Shown piece after piece: positions 47,980 through 59,836 of a stretch of 64,000 bases of DNA. Source of the stretch: Gammaproteobacteria bacterium (lineage in GTDB: Bacteria > Pseudomonadota > Gammaproteobacteria > Steroidobacterales > Steroidobacteraceae); assembly GCA_025350055.1 (NCBI GenBank), contig JANXYK010000029.1, positions 157,540-221,539 on the forward strand, read 5' to 3'. Below the pieces are notes generated by a model. It saw nothing but the letters and a program-made list of their open reading frames with translations. It searched no databases and was not told where the DNA came from. Within the stretch, counting starts at the first letter, position 1. Each line of letters starts with the position of its first letter. Position numbers and translations under genes: made by a program.

Positions 47980-48941
47980 TGCGCCTGCGCCACGATCCCG
48001 CGGGACTCAGACGCATCAGCGCGGCGGCTGACTTCGGTCGCGTGGCGGTGCTGCTCGGTGGCACTTCCACCGAGCGCGAGATCTCGCTGCGCAGCGGCGT
48101 AGCGGTGCTGGCCGCGCTGCAGCGGCGCGGCGTCGATGCGCAGGGCTTCGATCCTGCCGAGCGTCCGCTGGTGGAGCTGGCCGGCGCCTGTGCGCGGGCC
48201 TGGATCGTGCTGCATGGTCCGGGCGGCGAAGACGGCAGCCTGCAGGGCGCGCTGGAATTTCTCGGCGTGCCCTACACCGGCAGTGGCGTCACCGGCTCGG
48301 CGATCGGCATGGGTAAATTGCGCACCAAGCGCATGGCCGCGGCGGTGGGTATTGCCACACCTGATTTCGTCGTGCTGCGCACCGAGGCTGATCTCGGGCT
48401 CGCGCTGCAGCGCCTCGGCTTGCCGATGATCGTCAAACCCGCCTCGCAGGGTTCGAGCGTCGGCATGACGCGAGTCAGCCAGGCCAGCGAATTGCCAGCG
48501 GCCTGGCGCGCCGCTACCCAGCATGAGCCGGTGGCTTTTGCCGAGCCCTGGATCAGCGGCGCCGAGTACACGGTGTCGATGCTGCAGGACCAGGCCTTGC
48601 CCGCGATCCGCATCGAAGCGGCCGGCGGCTTCTACGACTACGAAGCCAAGTACTTTCGCAACGACACCCGCTACCTGTGTCCCTGCGGACTGGCGCCACA
48701 GGCCGAGCAGCAGCTCGCGAAGTTGTCGCTGGCGGCGTTCGAGGCCTGCGGCGCCGAAGGCTGGGGTCGCGCCGATTTCATGATGACCGGGAGTGGTGAG
48801 CCCCTGCTGCTGGAGATCAACACGGTGCCGGGCATGACCGATCACAGCCTGGTGCCAATGGCGGCGCGCGCCGCCGGCATAGATTTCGATGAACTGGTCT
48901 GGCGGGTGCTGGAGACCAGCCTGGTGCGCACGCCATGCTGA
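47979..48941 (+). CDS. ddl: D-alanine-D-alanine ligase
   Basis: 320 residues. ATP-grasp enzyme. N-terminal VAVLLGGTSTEREISLRSG, PYTGSGVTGSAIGMGKLRTK, ATP-lid region KPASQGSSVGM, and C-terminal metal site LLEINTVPGMTDHSL. Makes D-Ala-D-Ala for MurF. ATG 47979 overlaps the murB stop (TGATG); overlaps ftsQ by 7 bases. Confidence 0.95.
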   Translation: MRLRHDPAGLRRISAAADFGRVAVLLGGTSTEREISLRSGVAVLAALQRRGVDAQGFDPAERPLVELAGACARAWIVLHGPGGEDGSLQGALEFLGVPYTGSGVTGSAIGMGKLRTKRMAAAVGIATPDFVVLRTEADLGLALQRLGLPMIVKPASQGSSVGMTRVSQASELPAAWRAATQHEPVAFAEPWISGAEYTVSMLQDQALPAIRIEAAGGFYDYEAKYFRNDTRYLCPCGLAPQAEQQLAKLSLAAFEACGAEGWGRADFMMTGSGEPLLLEINTVPGMTDHSLVPMAARAAGIDFDELVWRVLETSLVRTPC

Positions 48942-49750
48942 GCCTCAAGCGCAACAACCGCCGCGCCAACCGTCGCGCTACTGCGGACGAGTCGCGCTGG
49001 CAGCTGCCGGCATTGCCGTGGCGCACGCTGGGGCTTTGGTCGGGGAGCATCGCGGGCGTGATCGCCGTGGTCGCCGGCCTGTTGCTGTTCGTGAACCAGC
49101 CGATCGAGCACATCCAGGTCGAAGGCCGCTTCCAGCATCTCACGGCGCTCGATGTGGACAAGGTAGTGCGCACGCAGTTGCATGGCGCCGGCCTGATCTC
49201 GGTGAACCTCAGCGCGATGCAGCGCGCGATCCGCACCTTGCCCTGGGTGGAATCGGCGCGCGTGCAGCGCAACTGGCCGCACGGCCTGCGCGTGCGCGTG
49301 AGCGAGCAGCAGGCGGTGGCGCGCTGGAACGAGCGCGACCTGGTGAATGCCAACGGCACGCTCTTCTACACCGATGCGCGCTTCGTGGCGCCCGAGCTGC
49401 CGCAGCTCGCGGGCCCCAGCGGCACCGAGGCCGAAGTGGTGGCGCGCTATCTCGCGCTGCAGGGCCGCATCAGCGAGGTGGGCATGCGCCTGCTGGCGCT
49501 GCGGCGTGATGCGCGCGGCGCCTGGGAGGCGCAGCTCGACAACGGGGTGAGCGTGCGCTTCGGCCGCAAGCAGGTCGATGAGCGCAGTGCGCGCTTCCTG
49601 GCCGTGGCGCTGCGCATGCTGGTGCAGCGCGCGGCCGACATCGCTTACGTGGATATGCGCTACAGCAATGGTTTTGCGATCGGCTGGCGCAGTGGCGCGA
49701 CGCGCCTGGCCGGCAACAACACTCCCGAGGATGGCAAGCCGCATGGTTAA
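48935..49750 (+). CDS. ftsQ: Cell division protein FtsQ
   Basis: 271 residues. Basic cytoplasmic start, membrane helix (LGLWSGSIAGVIAVVAGLLLF, in part about 32-53), POTRA domain (about 57-128; IEHIQVEGRFQHLTALDVDK), then the FtsQ beta domain. Holds FtsL-FtsB in the divisome. Overlaps ddl and ftsA. Confidence 0.94.
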   Translation: MLSLKRNNRRANRRATADESRWQLPALPWRTLGLWSGSIAGVIAVVAGLLLFVNQPIEHIQVEGRFQHLTALDVDKVVRTQLHGAGLISVNLSAMQRAIRTLPWVESARVQRNWPHGLRVRVSEQQAVARWNERDLVNANGTLFYTDARFVAPELPQLAGPSGTEAEVVARYLALQGRISEVGMRLLALRRDARGAWEAQLDNGVSVRFGRKQVDERSARFLAVALRMLVQRAADIAYVDMRYSNGFAIGWRSGATRLAGNNTPEDGKPHG

Positions 49751-50978
49751 GCGTTCAGACCGGCCCCTGGTCGTAGGGCTCGATATCGGCACTTCAAAGG
49801 TCGTCGCGCTGGTCGGCGAGCTGTCCGCGGATGGCGCCATCGATGTGATCGGCCTCGGCTCGCAGCCCTCGCGCGGCCTGAAGAAAGGCGTGGTCGTGAA
49901 CATCGAGTCGACCGTGCAGTCGATTCAGCGCGCGGTCGAAGAGGCTGAGCTGATGGCGGGCTGCGAGATCAACGCGGTCTATGCGGGCATCGCCGGCAGC
50001 CACATCCGCAGCCTCAATTCCCACGGCGTGGTCGCAATCCGCGATCGCGAGGTCACGCACGCCGATGTCGAGCACGTGATCGATGCCGCCAAGGCCGTGG
50101 CGATTCCGGCCGACCAGCGCATTCTGCATGTGCTGCCCCAGGAATTCATCATCGATGGCCAGGAAGGCATCCGCGATCCGATCGGCATGTCGGGGGTGCG
50201 GCTCGAGGCCAAGGTGCACATCGTCACCGGCGCCGACAGCGCCGCGCAGAACATCATCAAGTGTGTGCAGCGCTGCGGGCTGGTGGTCGAGGACATCGTG
50301 CTCGAGCAGCTGGCTTCAAGCTTCGCGGTGCTCACCGACGATGAGAAAGAACTGGGCGTGTGCATCGTCGATGTGGGCGGCGGCACCACCGACATCGCCG
50401 TGTTCTCGGGCGGTGCGATCCGCCACACCGCGGTGATTCCGATCGCGGGCGATCAGGTCACCAACGACATCGCGGTCTCGATGCGCACGCCGACGCAGTA
50501 TGCCGAGGACATCAAGGTGCGCTTCGCCTGCGCGCTCTCGCAGCTCGCCAACCCCGACGAGAGCATCGAGGTGCCGAGCGTCGGTGACCGCCCGGCGCGG
50601 CGCCTGGCGCGCCAGACGCTGGCCGAGATCGTCGAGCCGCGCTACGAGGAACTGTTCAACCTGATCCGCGAGGAACTGCGGCGCAGCGGCTTCGAGGAAG
50701 TGATCGCCGCGGGCCTGGTGCTGACCGGCGGCAGCGCACGCATGGAAGGCGCGATCGAGCTCGCCGAGGAAATCTTTCACGTGCCGGTGCGTTTAGGGCT
50801 ACCCCAATCGGTGCGCGGCCTGGCCGATGCCGTGCAGAACCCGATCTATTCAACCGCGGTGGGCCTGCTGCTGTACGCACGCGAGAACCTGCAGCCGGTG
50901 GCGCGCAGCGCGCTGCTCGGCAGCAGCGTCGGCGGCGCGCTCACGCGCATGAAGAGCTGGTTCCAGGGTCATTTCTGA
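49743..50978 (+). CDS. ftsA: Cell division protein FtsA
   Basis: 411 residues. Actin-fold protein with phosphate-binding loops GLDIGTSKVVALVG and VDVGGGTTDIAVFSGG, adenosine motif GLVLTGGSARMEG, and a C-terminal amphipathic membrane-targeting helix (LTRMKSWFQGHF). Tethers FtsZ to the membrane. ATG 49743 overlaps the ftsQ stop; longer in-frame starts lie within ftsQ. Confidence 0.96.
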   Translation: MVKRSDRPLVVGLDIGTSKVVALVGELSADGAIDVIGLGSQPSRGLKKGVVVNIESTVQSIQRAVEEAELMAGCEINAVYAGIAGSHIRSLNSHGVVAIRDREVTHADVEHVIDAAKAVAIPADQRILHVLPQEFIIDGQEGIRDPIGMSGVRLEAKVHIVTGADSAAQNIIKCVQRCGLVVEDIVLEQLASSFAVLTDDEKELGVCIVDVGGGTTDIAVFSGGAIRHTAVIPIAGDQVTNDIAVSMRTPTQYAEDIKVRFACALSQLANPDESIEVPSVGDRPARRLARQTLAEIVEPRYEELFNLIREELRRSGFEEVIAAGLVLTGGSARMEGAIELAEEIFHVPVRLGLPQSVRGLADAVQNPIYSTAVGLLLYARENLQPVARSALLGSSVGGALTRMKSWFQGHF

Positions 50979-51040
50979 GTTTCGGTTTTAGTTTTTGTTT
51001 TTGATTTCGAATTTGTTTTTCAACAGGGGAGCTGACAGCC
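50979..51040 (+). promoter_or_regulatory. T-rich ftsZ leader with ribosome-binding site
   Basis: The ftsA-ftsZ spacer holds about 42 bases of T-rich sequence (50979-51020), with five runs of four or more T, strikingly unlike the GC-rich surroundings. AGGGGAG (51025-51031) sits about 9 bases before the ftsZ ATG. It may be an unstructured U-rich translation-enhancing leader; that is inference. Confidence 0.5.
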
Positions 51041-52240
51041 ATGTTTGAATTGATGGACGCCTACAGCCAGAGCGCTGTAATCAAGGTAATCGGAGTGGGT
51101 GGCGGCGGCGGCAACGCCGTGACGCATATGGTGGCCAGCGGCATCGAGGGCGTGGATTTCATCTGCGTCAACACCGATTCGCAGGCGCTCAAGGCCTCGA
51201 AGGTGAAGACCGCACTGCAGATCGGCAGCAATATCACCAAGGGGTTGGGGGCAGGCGCTGATCCGGAGATCGGCCGCCAGGCCGCGGTCGAGGATCGCGA
51301 TCGCATCATCGAACTGATCACCGGTTGCGACATGCTGTTCATCACCGCCGGCATGGGCGGTGGCACCGGCACTGGCGCGGCGCCCGTGGTGGCGCAGATC
51401 GCTCGCGAGCTCGGCATCCTGACGGTGGCCGTGGTCACGCGCCCCTTCCAGATGGAAGGCAACAAGCGCTCGCTGGTGGCCGACCACGGCATCAACGAGC
51501 TGACCAAGAATGTCGACTCGCTGATCACGATCCCGAACCAGAAGCTGCTGACGGTGCTCGGCCCGACCACCACTTTGCTGGACGCCTTCAAGTCCGCCAA
51601 CCAGGTGCTGCAGGGTGCGGTGCAGGGCATTGCGGAGCTGATCACGCGTCCCGGCCTGATCAACGTCGACTTCGCCGACGTGCGCACCGTGATGTCGGAG
51701 ACCGGCATGGCGATGATGGGCAGCGGTGTGGCCAGCGGCGAGAACCGCGCGCGCCAGGCCGCCGAGGCCGCGGTGTCTTCACCGCTCCTCGAAGACATCA
51801 ACCTCTCGGGCGCTAATGGCATCCTGGTGAACGTGACCGCGGGCCTCGATCTCGCGATCGGCGAGTTCGAGGAAGTCGGCCGCATCGTCAAGGAGTTCGC
51901 CTCCGAGGACGCGACCGTCGTGATCGGTACGGTGATCGATCCGGAGATGAGCAACGAGCTGCGGGTGACGGTGGTCGCCACCGGACTCAACCGTAACGCC
52001 AAGCAGCAGGCGGCTGCGGCGCCGGCCCGCCATGCGCACGCGCAGGCCGTGGCGCAGAGCCGCGAGACGCACGGCATTCGCGTGGTCCGGCCAAATCCGA
52101 CGACCGCCAGCGAGTGGCAGGATCTCGACCGCCCGACTTTCCAGCGTCAGCGCGCGGTCGGTGACGGCCTGCGTCCGGAGCCTTCGCCGGCCGAGGAACT
52201 GCTGGATATCCCGGCATTTCTGCGTCGCCAGGCTGACTGA
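51041..52240 (+). CDS. ftsZ: Cell division GTPase FtsZ
   Basis: 399 residues. Tubulin-like GTPase with signature [25 protein letters not shown] at the N-terminus, and catalytic loop T7 in [11 protein letters not shown]. After the globular core (about 1-320) comes a variable linker and the conserved C-terminal peptide [12 protein letters not shown] that binds FtsA and ZipA. Separated from ftsA by a T-rich leader, so expression may be set independently of the upstream cluster. Confidence 0.97.
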   Translation: MFELMDAYSQSAVIKVIGVGGGGGNAVTHMVASGIEGVDFICVNTDSQALKASKVKTALQIGSNITKGLGAGADPEIGRQAAVEDRDRIIELITGCDMLFITAGMGGGTGTGAAPVVAQIARELGILTVAVVTRPFQMEGNKRSLVADHGINELTKNVDSLITIPNQKLLTVLGPTTTLLDAFKSANQVLQGAVQGIAELITRPGLINVDFADVRTVMSETGMAMMGSGVASGENRARQAAEAAVSSPLLEDINLSGANGILVNVTAGLDLAIGEFEEVGRIVKEFASEDATVVIGTVIDPEMSNELRVTVVATGLNRNAKQQAAAAPARHAHAQAVAQSRETHGIRVVRPNPTTASEWQDLDRPTFQRQRAVGDGLRPEPSPAEELLDIPAFLRRQAD

Positions 52241-52254
52241 GAGCTGGTCCGTAT

Positions 52255-52293
52255 CCACAGGGCGACGGGCGAGCCCCGGCCCGTCCCCTGTGG
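52255..52293 (+). other. Strong hairpin between ftsZ and lpxC
   Basis: Arm 52255-52270 pairs with 52279-52293: 15 bp with one bulged C (CCACAGGG then GACGGGC), loop of 8 bases. It lies 15 bases past the ftsZ stop and 12 bases before the lpxC ATG, with no T-run. It could attenuate readthrough, protect the ftsZ mRNA 3' end, or control lpxC translation. Confidence 0.6.
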
Positions 52294-52305
52294 TACGGTA
52301 GCGTC

Positions 52306-53235
52306 ATGGTAGGACAGCGAACACTGCGCAACAGCATGCGCGCCACCGGTGTAGGTCTGCACACCGGCCAGAAAGTACTGATGATCGTCCAGCCGGCGCC
52401 ACCCGATAGCGGCATCGTTTTCCATCGCAGCGATCTGCCCGGTTCGCCCGATATTCCGGCGCGCGCCGCCAATGTCGGCGAGACCACGCTCGGTACCACC
52501 TTGATCCAGGGCGAGGCCAAGGTCTCCACCGTCGAGCATCTGCTCTCGGCCTGCGCTGGCCTCGGCATCGACAACGCGCGCATCGAAGTGAATGCGCCCG
52601 AAGTACCGATCATGGACGGCAGCGCCGGCCCCTTCGTGTTCCTGCTGCAATCAGCCGGCATCGAAGAGCAGGCCAGCCCCAAGCGTTTCACGCGCGTCAC
52701 CAAGCGCGTGCGAGTCGAGGATGGCGACAAGTGGGCGCAGTTCGATCCCTACGAAGGCTTCAAGGTGAATTTCGAGATCGAGTTCGATCACCCGGTGTTC
52801 AAGCGCCGCATGCAGCGCGCCACCATGGATTTCTCGACCACGGCCTTCCTCAAGGAAATCAGCCGTGCGCGCACTTTCGGTTTCATGCGCGACCTCGAGA
52901 TGCTGCGCTCGCGCAACCTCGCGCTCGGCGGCACGCTCGACAACGCCATCGTGCTCGATGATGCCGGCGTCATGAACGAAGACGGCCTGCGCTACGAAGA
53001 CGAATTCGTGAAGCACAAGATCCTCGATGCGATCGGCGATCTCTATCTGCTGGGTCACAGCCTGATCGGCGAGTTCTCCGGACACAAATCCGGGCACGCG
53101 CTGAACAACCGGTTGCTGCGCACCCTGCAGGCCGATGCCTCTGCCTGGCAGGAAGTGTCTTTCGAGCGCCCCGAGCAGGCGCCGATCTCCTACGTGCAGA
53201 CGCTGAGCATCCCGGCCAACGCACTCGCCTCCTAG
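52306..53235 (+). CDS. lpxC: UDP-3-O-acyl-N-acetylglucosamine deacetylase
   Basis: 309 residues. Zinc deacetylase, the committed step of lipid A synthesis. N-terminal [13 protein letters not shown], zinc ligand His in [25 protein letters not shown], and the second zinc His/Asp in [14 protein letters not shown], with [11 protein letters not shown] near the C-terminus. Last gene of the dcw transcription direction before a convergent gene; its TAG lies within CTAG shared with the dciA stop. Confidence 0.96.
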   Translation: MVGQRTLRNSMRATGVGLHTGQKVLMIVQPAPPDSGIVFHRSDLPGSPDIPARAANVGETTLGTTLIQGEAKVSTVEHLLSACAGLGIDNARIEVNAPEVPIMDGSAGPFVFLLQSAGIEEQASPKRFTRVTKRVRVEDGDKWAQFDPYEGFKVNFEIEFDHPVFKRRMQRATMDFSTTAFLKEISRARTFGFMRDLEMLRSRNLALGGTLDNAIVLDDAGVMNEDGLRYEDEFVKHKILDAIGDLYLLGHSLIGEFSGHKSGHALNNRLLRTLQADASAWQEVSFERPEQAPISYVQTLSIPANALAS

Positions 53236-53672
53236 CCTGAACCGCCCGATCGACCTGGTGTGTGCGGTGTCGGTGGCCGCGTCGCCAGCGGTGCGACGCG
53301 CACACTGACCTTGGCGATCATCGGGTCGCGCTGCATGATCAGCGGCTCGAGCGCGACCATTGCGTAGCGCAAGCGGGTGCTCCAGGCGGCGTTGCTGCTC
53401 ATGATCACCAGTTCCCGGCCCTTGGGGATCGCGTTCACGACCGCCGCCTGCAGCTCTTTTGGCAACTGCTCGCGCAGCCAACCCAACCAGTCCTGCTGGG
53501 CGCTGTGGGCGGCCGCCAATCGCTGCAACAGGCCCTGACTGCCGATTATGTCGCCCAGGCTCCGAGGGGCGGCCCCCGAGCCTCTGGTGCGCCTTACATA
53601 AGTGCCGCCGGAGCGTAAATCGGGAGATCGCTTCTTGTCATGGGGGGGCTTCTTGGGCATAGTTTCGCGCAT
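53232..53672 (-). CDS. dciA: DUF721 / DciA-family protein
   Basis: 146 residues. Basic Lys/Arg-rich N-terminal stretch and a KH-like DUF721 domain (about 30-130; [23 protein letters not shown] in parts). DciA proteins help load replicative helicase DnaB where DnaC/DnaI are lacking. The start is uncertain: ATG 53672, ATG 53660 or GTG 53687. A TATAAG box at 53687-53692 favours one of the two ATGs. It occupies the position of secM in E. coli, but on the opposite strand. Confidence 0.75.
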   Translation of the reverse strand: MRETMPKKPPHDKKRSPDLRSGGTYVRRTRGSGAAPRSLGDIIGSQGLLQRLAAAHSAQQDWLGWLREQLPKELQAAVVNAIPKGRELVIMSSNAAWSTRLRYAMVALEPLIMQRDPMIAKVSVRVAPLATRPPTPHTPGRSGGSG

Positions 53673-53738
53673 GATAGCGGGGTTCACTTATAGGCAGCCC
53701 AAAGCACTGGCCATTTTGGCCTGAGCGCTGCTAACTAT

Positions 53739-54647
53739 ATGAATCTCATATTCTTTTCAAAAAGCCGCGGCAAAGCTCACCACCTGAATCTTTCGCATCC
53801 GGTGACCTTGACGCTGCTTTGCATCCTGGGCCTGGGGGTGTTGGCGGGTGCCTTCATGGGTGGGCTCAAAGTGGGCGTACGTGGCGCCACGATGGGTGCA
53901 CTGGGCGACCCGGCAATGGTGGCGGCCGAGCGCGCTGAGCTGGCGGCAATGAAGGTGCGGCTGCAGGAGCGAATCGACGGCCTGGCGGTGCGCATGGGCG
54001 TGCTCAACGCCCACCTGGTGCGGCTCAATGCACTGGGCAAACGCCTGACGCAGATGGCCAACCTCAACAACCACGAATTCGACTTCGACCACGATCCGCC
54101 GATGGGCGGCCCCGAGGGCGATAGCGGCGGTCGCGGCGCCGAAGTGCCCGACCTCTCGCAGATGATCAACCAGTTCGACCGCCGGCTCGATTTCCGCACC
54201 ACGCAGTTCGCGGCCCTCGAAAACGTGCTGCTCGGCCGTGAGCTCACCGCTGACCTGCGGCCCACGGGTCGACCGGTGCTGGCTGGCTATATTTCCTCAT
54301 ACTTCGGCGAGCGCATGGATCCCTTTAACGGCGAAGAGGCCTTCCACAAGGGGCTCGATTTCGCCAGCGACGCCGGCACCGACGTGCTGGCCGTGGGGCA
54401 GGGCGTGGTCACCTGGGCCGGCGCGCGCGAGGGCTACGGCGTGCTCGTCGAGGTCAACCACGGCAACGGCTTCCTCACGCGCTACGCCCACAATTCCAAG
54501 GTGCTGGTCAGCAAGGGCGACACCGTGCAGCGTGGGCAGGCGATCGCAGTCGTGGGCTCAACCGGTCGCTCGACCGGCCCGCACGTGCACTTCGAAGTGC
54601 TGAAAGACGGGCGGCAGATTGATCCGATGACGTTCGTCGGTCACTGA
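53739..54647 (+). CDS. M23-family (LytM) cell-wall peptidase
   Basis: 302 residues. N-terminal membrane helix (TLTLLCILGLGVLAGAFMGGL, about 22-43), periplasmic coiled-coil (about 65-115), then an M23 domain (about 190-300) with zinc motif H-x3-D (HKGLDFA) and HVHFE. Such proteins cut peptidoglycan cross-links or, when degenerate, activate amidases; here the zinc residues look intact. Placed between lpxC/dciA and the parDE-secA segment. Confidence 0.87.
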   Translation: MNLIFFSKSRGKAHHLNLSHPVTLTLLCILGLGVLAGAFMGGLKVGVRGATMGALGDPAMVAAERAELAAMKVRLQERIDGLAVRMGVLNAHLVRLNALGKRLTQMANLNNHEFDFDHDPPMGGPEGDSGGRGAEVPDLSQMINQFDRRLDFRTTQFAALENVLLGRELTADLRPTGRPVLAGYISSYFGERMDPFNGEEAFHKGLDFASDAGTDVLAVGQGVVTWAGAREGYGVLVEVNHGNGFLTRYAHNSKVLVSKGDTVQRGQAIAVVGSTGRSTGPHVHFEVLKDGRQIDPMTFVGH

Positions 54648-54817
54648 GCGCAAGTCGGGCGCAATCCCGATTTCAATAGCGATGTAATTTCGTCAGTGCG
54701 GGGACATTGGCAATCGCCATCGCCATCGCCATTGCGTCGGTCCCTTGCACAATGGCAGCTTCCGGACGCTCCGTAGTTATGTCAAAGACTTGCGCGCCAA
54801 GGTGGCCTCCAGCTCTG

Positions 54818-54840
54818 TATAAGAGTAGGATTTAATCCTA
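54818..54840 (+). promoter_or_regulatory. parDE promoter/operator
   Basis: A -10-like TATAAG (54818-54823) directly followed by the palindrome TAGGATTTAATCCTA (54826-54840; 7-bp arms, one central base), 22 bases before the parD ATG. Such a palindrome is the expected binding site of a ribbon-helix-helix antitoxin for self-repression. No clear -35 is seen. Confidence 0.6.
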
Positions 54841-54862
54841 TCAATTTCGGCGAGCATTGATC

Positions 54863-55144
54863 ATGCGCACCACCCAGCAGCTCAGTATTACTCTTCCCAC
54901 GGAAATGGCCGACGCCGTGAAATCCAAGGTTGCGGCCGGCGAGTACGCCACCGAAAGCGAAGTGATCCGCGACGGACTGCGCACTCTCCTGGCGCGCGAT
55001 CGAGCCGTTGAAAGCTGGCTACACGCCCAAGTGGCTCCGGCCTTCGACGCGCTAAAGGCAGATCCGTCGCGAGCTGTCACGGGCAAGCACGTAAAGGCAC
55101 GATTGGCGGCTGAGCACAAACGCGCTACGTCCAAGGCGAAATGA
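54863..55144 (+). CDS. parD: ParD-family antitoxin
   Basis: 93 residues. N-terminal ribbon-helix-helix DNA-binding domain (TTQQLSITLPTEMADAVKSKV, in part), with GEYATESEVIRDGLRTLL typical of ParD, and a disordered Ala/Lys-rich toxin-wrapping tail. Neutralises the toxin encoded next, and probably represses via the palindrome upstream. ATG 54863 chosen over TTG 54857. Codon choice is less G/C-skewed than in neighbours, which suggests acquisition by transfer. Confidence 0.85.
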   Translation: MRTTQQLSITLPTEMADAVKSKVAAGEYATESEVIRDGLRTLLARDRAVESWLHAQVAPAFDALKADPSRAVTGKHVKARLAAEHKRATSKAK

Positions 55145-55452
55145 TCTATACGGTCGTCTTCACGCCGGAAGCGGAAGAGCACCTCGCGGCACTTTATCGT
55201 TACATCGAAAGTGAAGCTTCGCCGGCGATAGCGCTACGCTTCAGCAGCGCCATCGTGGCTCATTGTGAAGGCTTCCGAGAGTTCCCGCGACGAACTGTTC
55301 GGCGCGATGACATACGAGCAGGCCTCCACATCACCAATTTCAAGGGACGGGCAGTGATCGCCTTCATTGTCGAAGCCGACCGAGTGTCAGTCATCGGCGT
55401 GTTCTACGGCGGCCGTGATTACGAGACCCTGCTGCAGTCCGGGGATGAGTAA
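55141..55452 (+). CDS. parE: ParE/RelE-superfamily toxin
   Basis: 103 residues, overlapping the antitoxin as ATGA. The RelE/ParE fold is indicated by VVFTPEAEEHLAALYRYIES, the Arg-rich RRTVRRDDIRAGLH and the C-terminal VSVIGVFYGGRDYETLL. ParE members poison DNA gyrase; RelE members cut mRNA. The residues here fit the ParE subgroup, but the target is inferred. The pair splits the peptidase gene from secA. Confidence 0.85.
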   Translation: MIYTVVFTPEAEEHLAALYRYIESEASPAIALRFSSAIVAHCEGFREFPRRTVRRDDIRAGLHITNFKGRAVIAFIVEADRVSVIGVFYGGRDYETLLQSGDE

Positions 55453-55581
55453 GCAGACCAACTCGCAAGGCGAAAAAATCACGAGGCTGGATGTCTGCCA
55501 GCCGAGCAGCATCACGGCACCAGGCAGATTCGGTTCCAGCACCCAGCCCTTGAACAAATTCCTACCTGCCCCATCTACCCG

Positions 55582-55587
55582 TACAAT
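55582..55587 (+). promoter_or_regulatory. Putative secA -10 box
   Basis: TACAAT 68 bases before the secA GTG. The -35 at 17 bases is weak (TTCCTA). Between it and the gene, GCCCC and GGGGC around 55607-55627 can form a small leader hairpin. Confidence 0.35.
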
Positions 55588-55655
55588 GTGCGGTTCCGCA
55601 GGGCGGCCCCGTGTCTTTTGTGGGGCGTTCAGCTTGATTTCAAAGGATTTTTCTT

Positions 55656-58786
<3,131 letters not shown>

Positions 58787-58787
<1 letters not shown>

Positions 58788-59200
58788 TGGGCGTGGCGAT
58801 CGAATCGGTAGTCCGTGTGGTCGCGGCCGTGCTCAGGGATGCAGCTGGCAAGGTGCTGATCTCGCAGCGCCTTGAGGGCAAGCACTACGCCGGCCTGTGG
58901 GAATTCCCGGGCGGCAAGATCGAGTCGGGCGAGGCGGTCGAGGCGGCCTTGCGGCGCGAGCTGCGCGAAGAGCTGGGCATCGAAGTCACGCGCTGCCAGC
59001 CGCTGCTGAGCCTGTGGCACGACTATCCCGAGCGGCAGGTCGAGTTATGCGTATGGACGGTCGAGCACTATGCTGGCGTCGCGCAAGGGCTCGAAGGCCA
59101 GGCGCTGCGCTGGCTCACGGTGCCGGAACTGCGCGACGTCGAGCTGTTGCCCGCCGACCTGCCGATCATCGAACAACTTGAATCAATATTGAAGGACTGA
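58787..59200 (+). CDS. mutT: 8-oxo-dGTP diphosphatase MutT
   Basis: 137 residues. Nudix hydrolase with the complete box GGKIESGEAVEAALRRELREELGI (in two parts, about 42-65). Removes oxidised GTP precursors from the nucleotide pool. The secA-mutT linkage is conserved in gammaproteobacteria; the ATG overlaps the secA TGA. The distance to the next gene is 2 bases. Confidence 0.92.
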
Positions 59201-59202
59201 CG

Positions 59203-59586
59203 ATGGCACAGGAATCAGCAATGCCCGACATCCAGGTGGATCGCAACGGGCTGTATCGCGAAGAAGTGTTCACCGATCGCAAGGCGGGAACTTTGCGTCG
59301 TCTGGTGCCGGTGACCGGCGATGGCGCACCCGATGCCGCGCGCCCGGTGCTCTGGTCTGGTCAGACGCAGCTGCTGACGCCGGGCGGCGTGCTGCCGCTG
59401 GCCTTCGAGATCGATGCGATCACGCTCGATGAAGCGCTGACGCGCTTTCCGGCCGCGGTGCATGCCGCGCTCGAACAGGCGATCGAAGAGGCGCGCGAGT
59501 ACCGGCGCGAGAGCGCTTCGCGCATCGTGGTGCCGGAGGCGGGCGGCGGTGGGATTACGGGCGGCGGCAAAATTAAGCTGCGCTGA
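59203..59586 (+). CDS. Small uncharacterised cytoplasmic protein
   Basis: 127 residues, 2 bases after mutT, so part of the secA-mutT unit. No signal peptide or membrane helix. It starts with an acidic/polar stretch (DIQVDRNGLYREEVFTDRKAGTLRRLVPV), has a helix rich in Ala/Glu (about 72-100) and a Gly-rich C-terminus (GGGGITGGGKIKLR). I recognise no domain or motif. Proteins of this shape appear in relatives, but no function can be given. Confidence 0.65.
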   Translation: MAQESAMPDIQVDRNGLYREEVFTDRKAGTLRRLVPVTGDGAPDAARPVLWSGQTQLLTPGGVLPLAFEIDAITLDEALTRFPAAVHAALEQAIEEAREYRRESASRIVVPEAGGGGITGGGKIKLR

Positions 59587-59644
59587 GTTGCTGGCCCGGG
59601 CCATTTGCATTGCTGTCGCCTCAGCTCCTATGCTTCGGCCTCAC

Positions 59645-59836
59645 ATGAGCGCCAAAAACGAAGCCGAGCGTGCTGGATTTGACATGAGTCTCGTCGATGA
59701 AAGTCTGCGCTGCTCGTACGAGCAGCGTGCATTGCAGCATCAGGAGGCGCTGGAATTGGCGCAGGAATTGGCCATGGCGGGGATGCGGCTACGTGACCCA
59801 ACTCAACCACCTGCTACAACGCCTCTGCGAGGCTGA
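59645..59836 (+). CDS. Small hypothetical protein paired with nucleotidyltransferase
   Basis: 63 residues from ATG 59645. Sequence features: FDMSLVDESLRCSYEQRALQHQEALELAQEL (in parts), predicted mostly helical, and a short Pro/Thr-rich tail. Its last 44 bases overlap the following nucleotidyltransferase gene in another frame, which points to coupled expression. It may be an antitoxin-like or stabilising partner; this is inference from arrangement only. Confidence 0.55.
   Translation: MSAKNEAERAGFDMSLVDESLRCSYEQRALQHQEALELAQELAMAGMRLRDPTQPPATTPLRG

Noticed and set aside
54712..54734. Short tandem ATCGCC units upstream of parDE
   Set aside because: Only three copies, no function visible; too small for a CRISPR or meaningful satellite.
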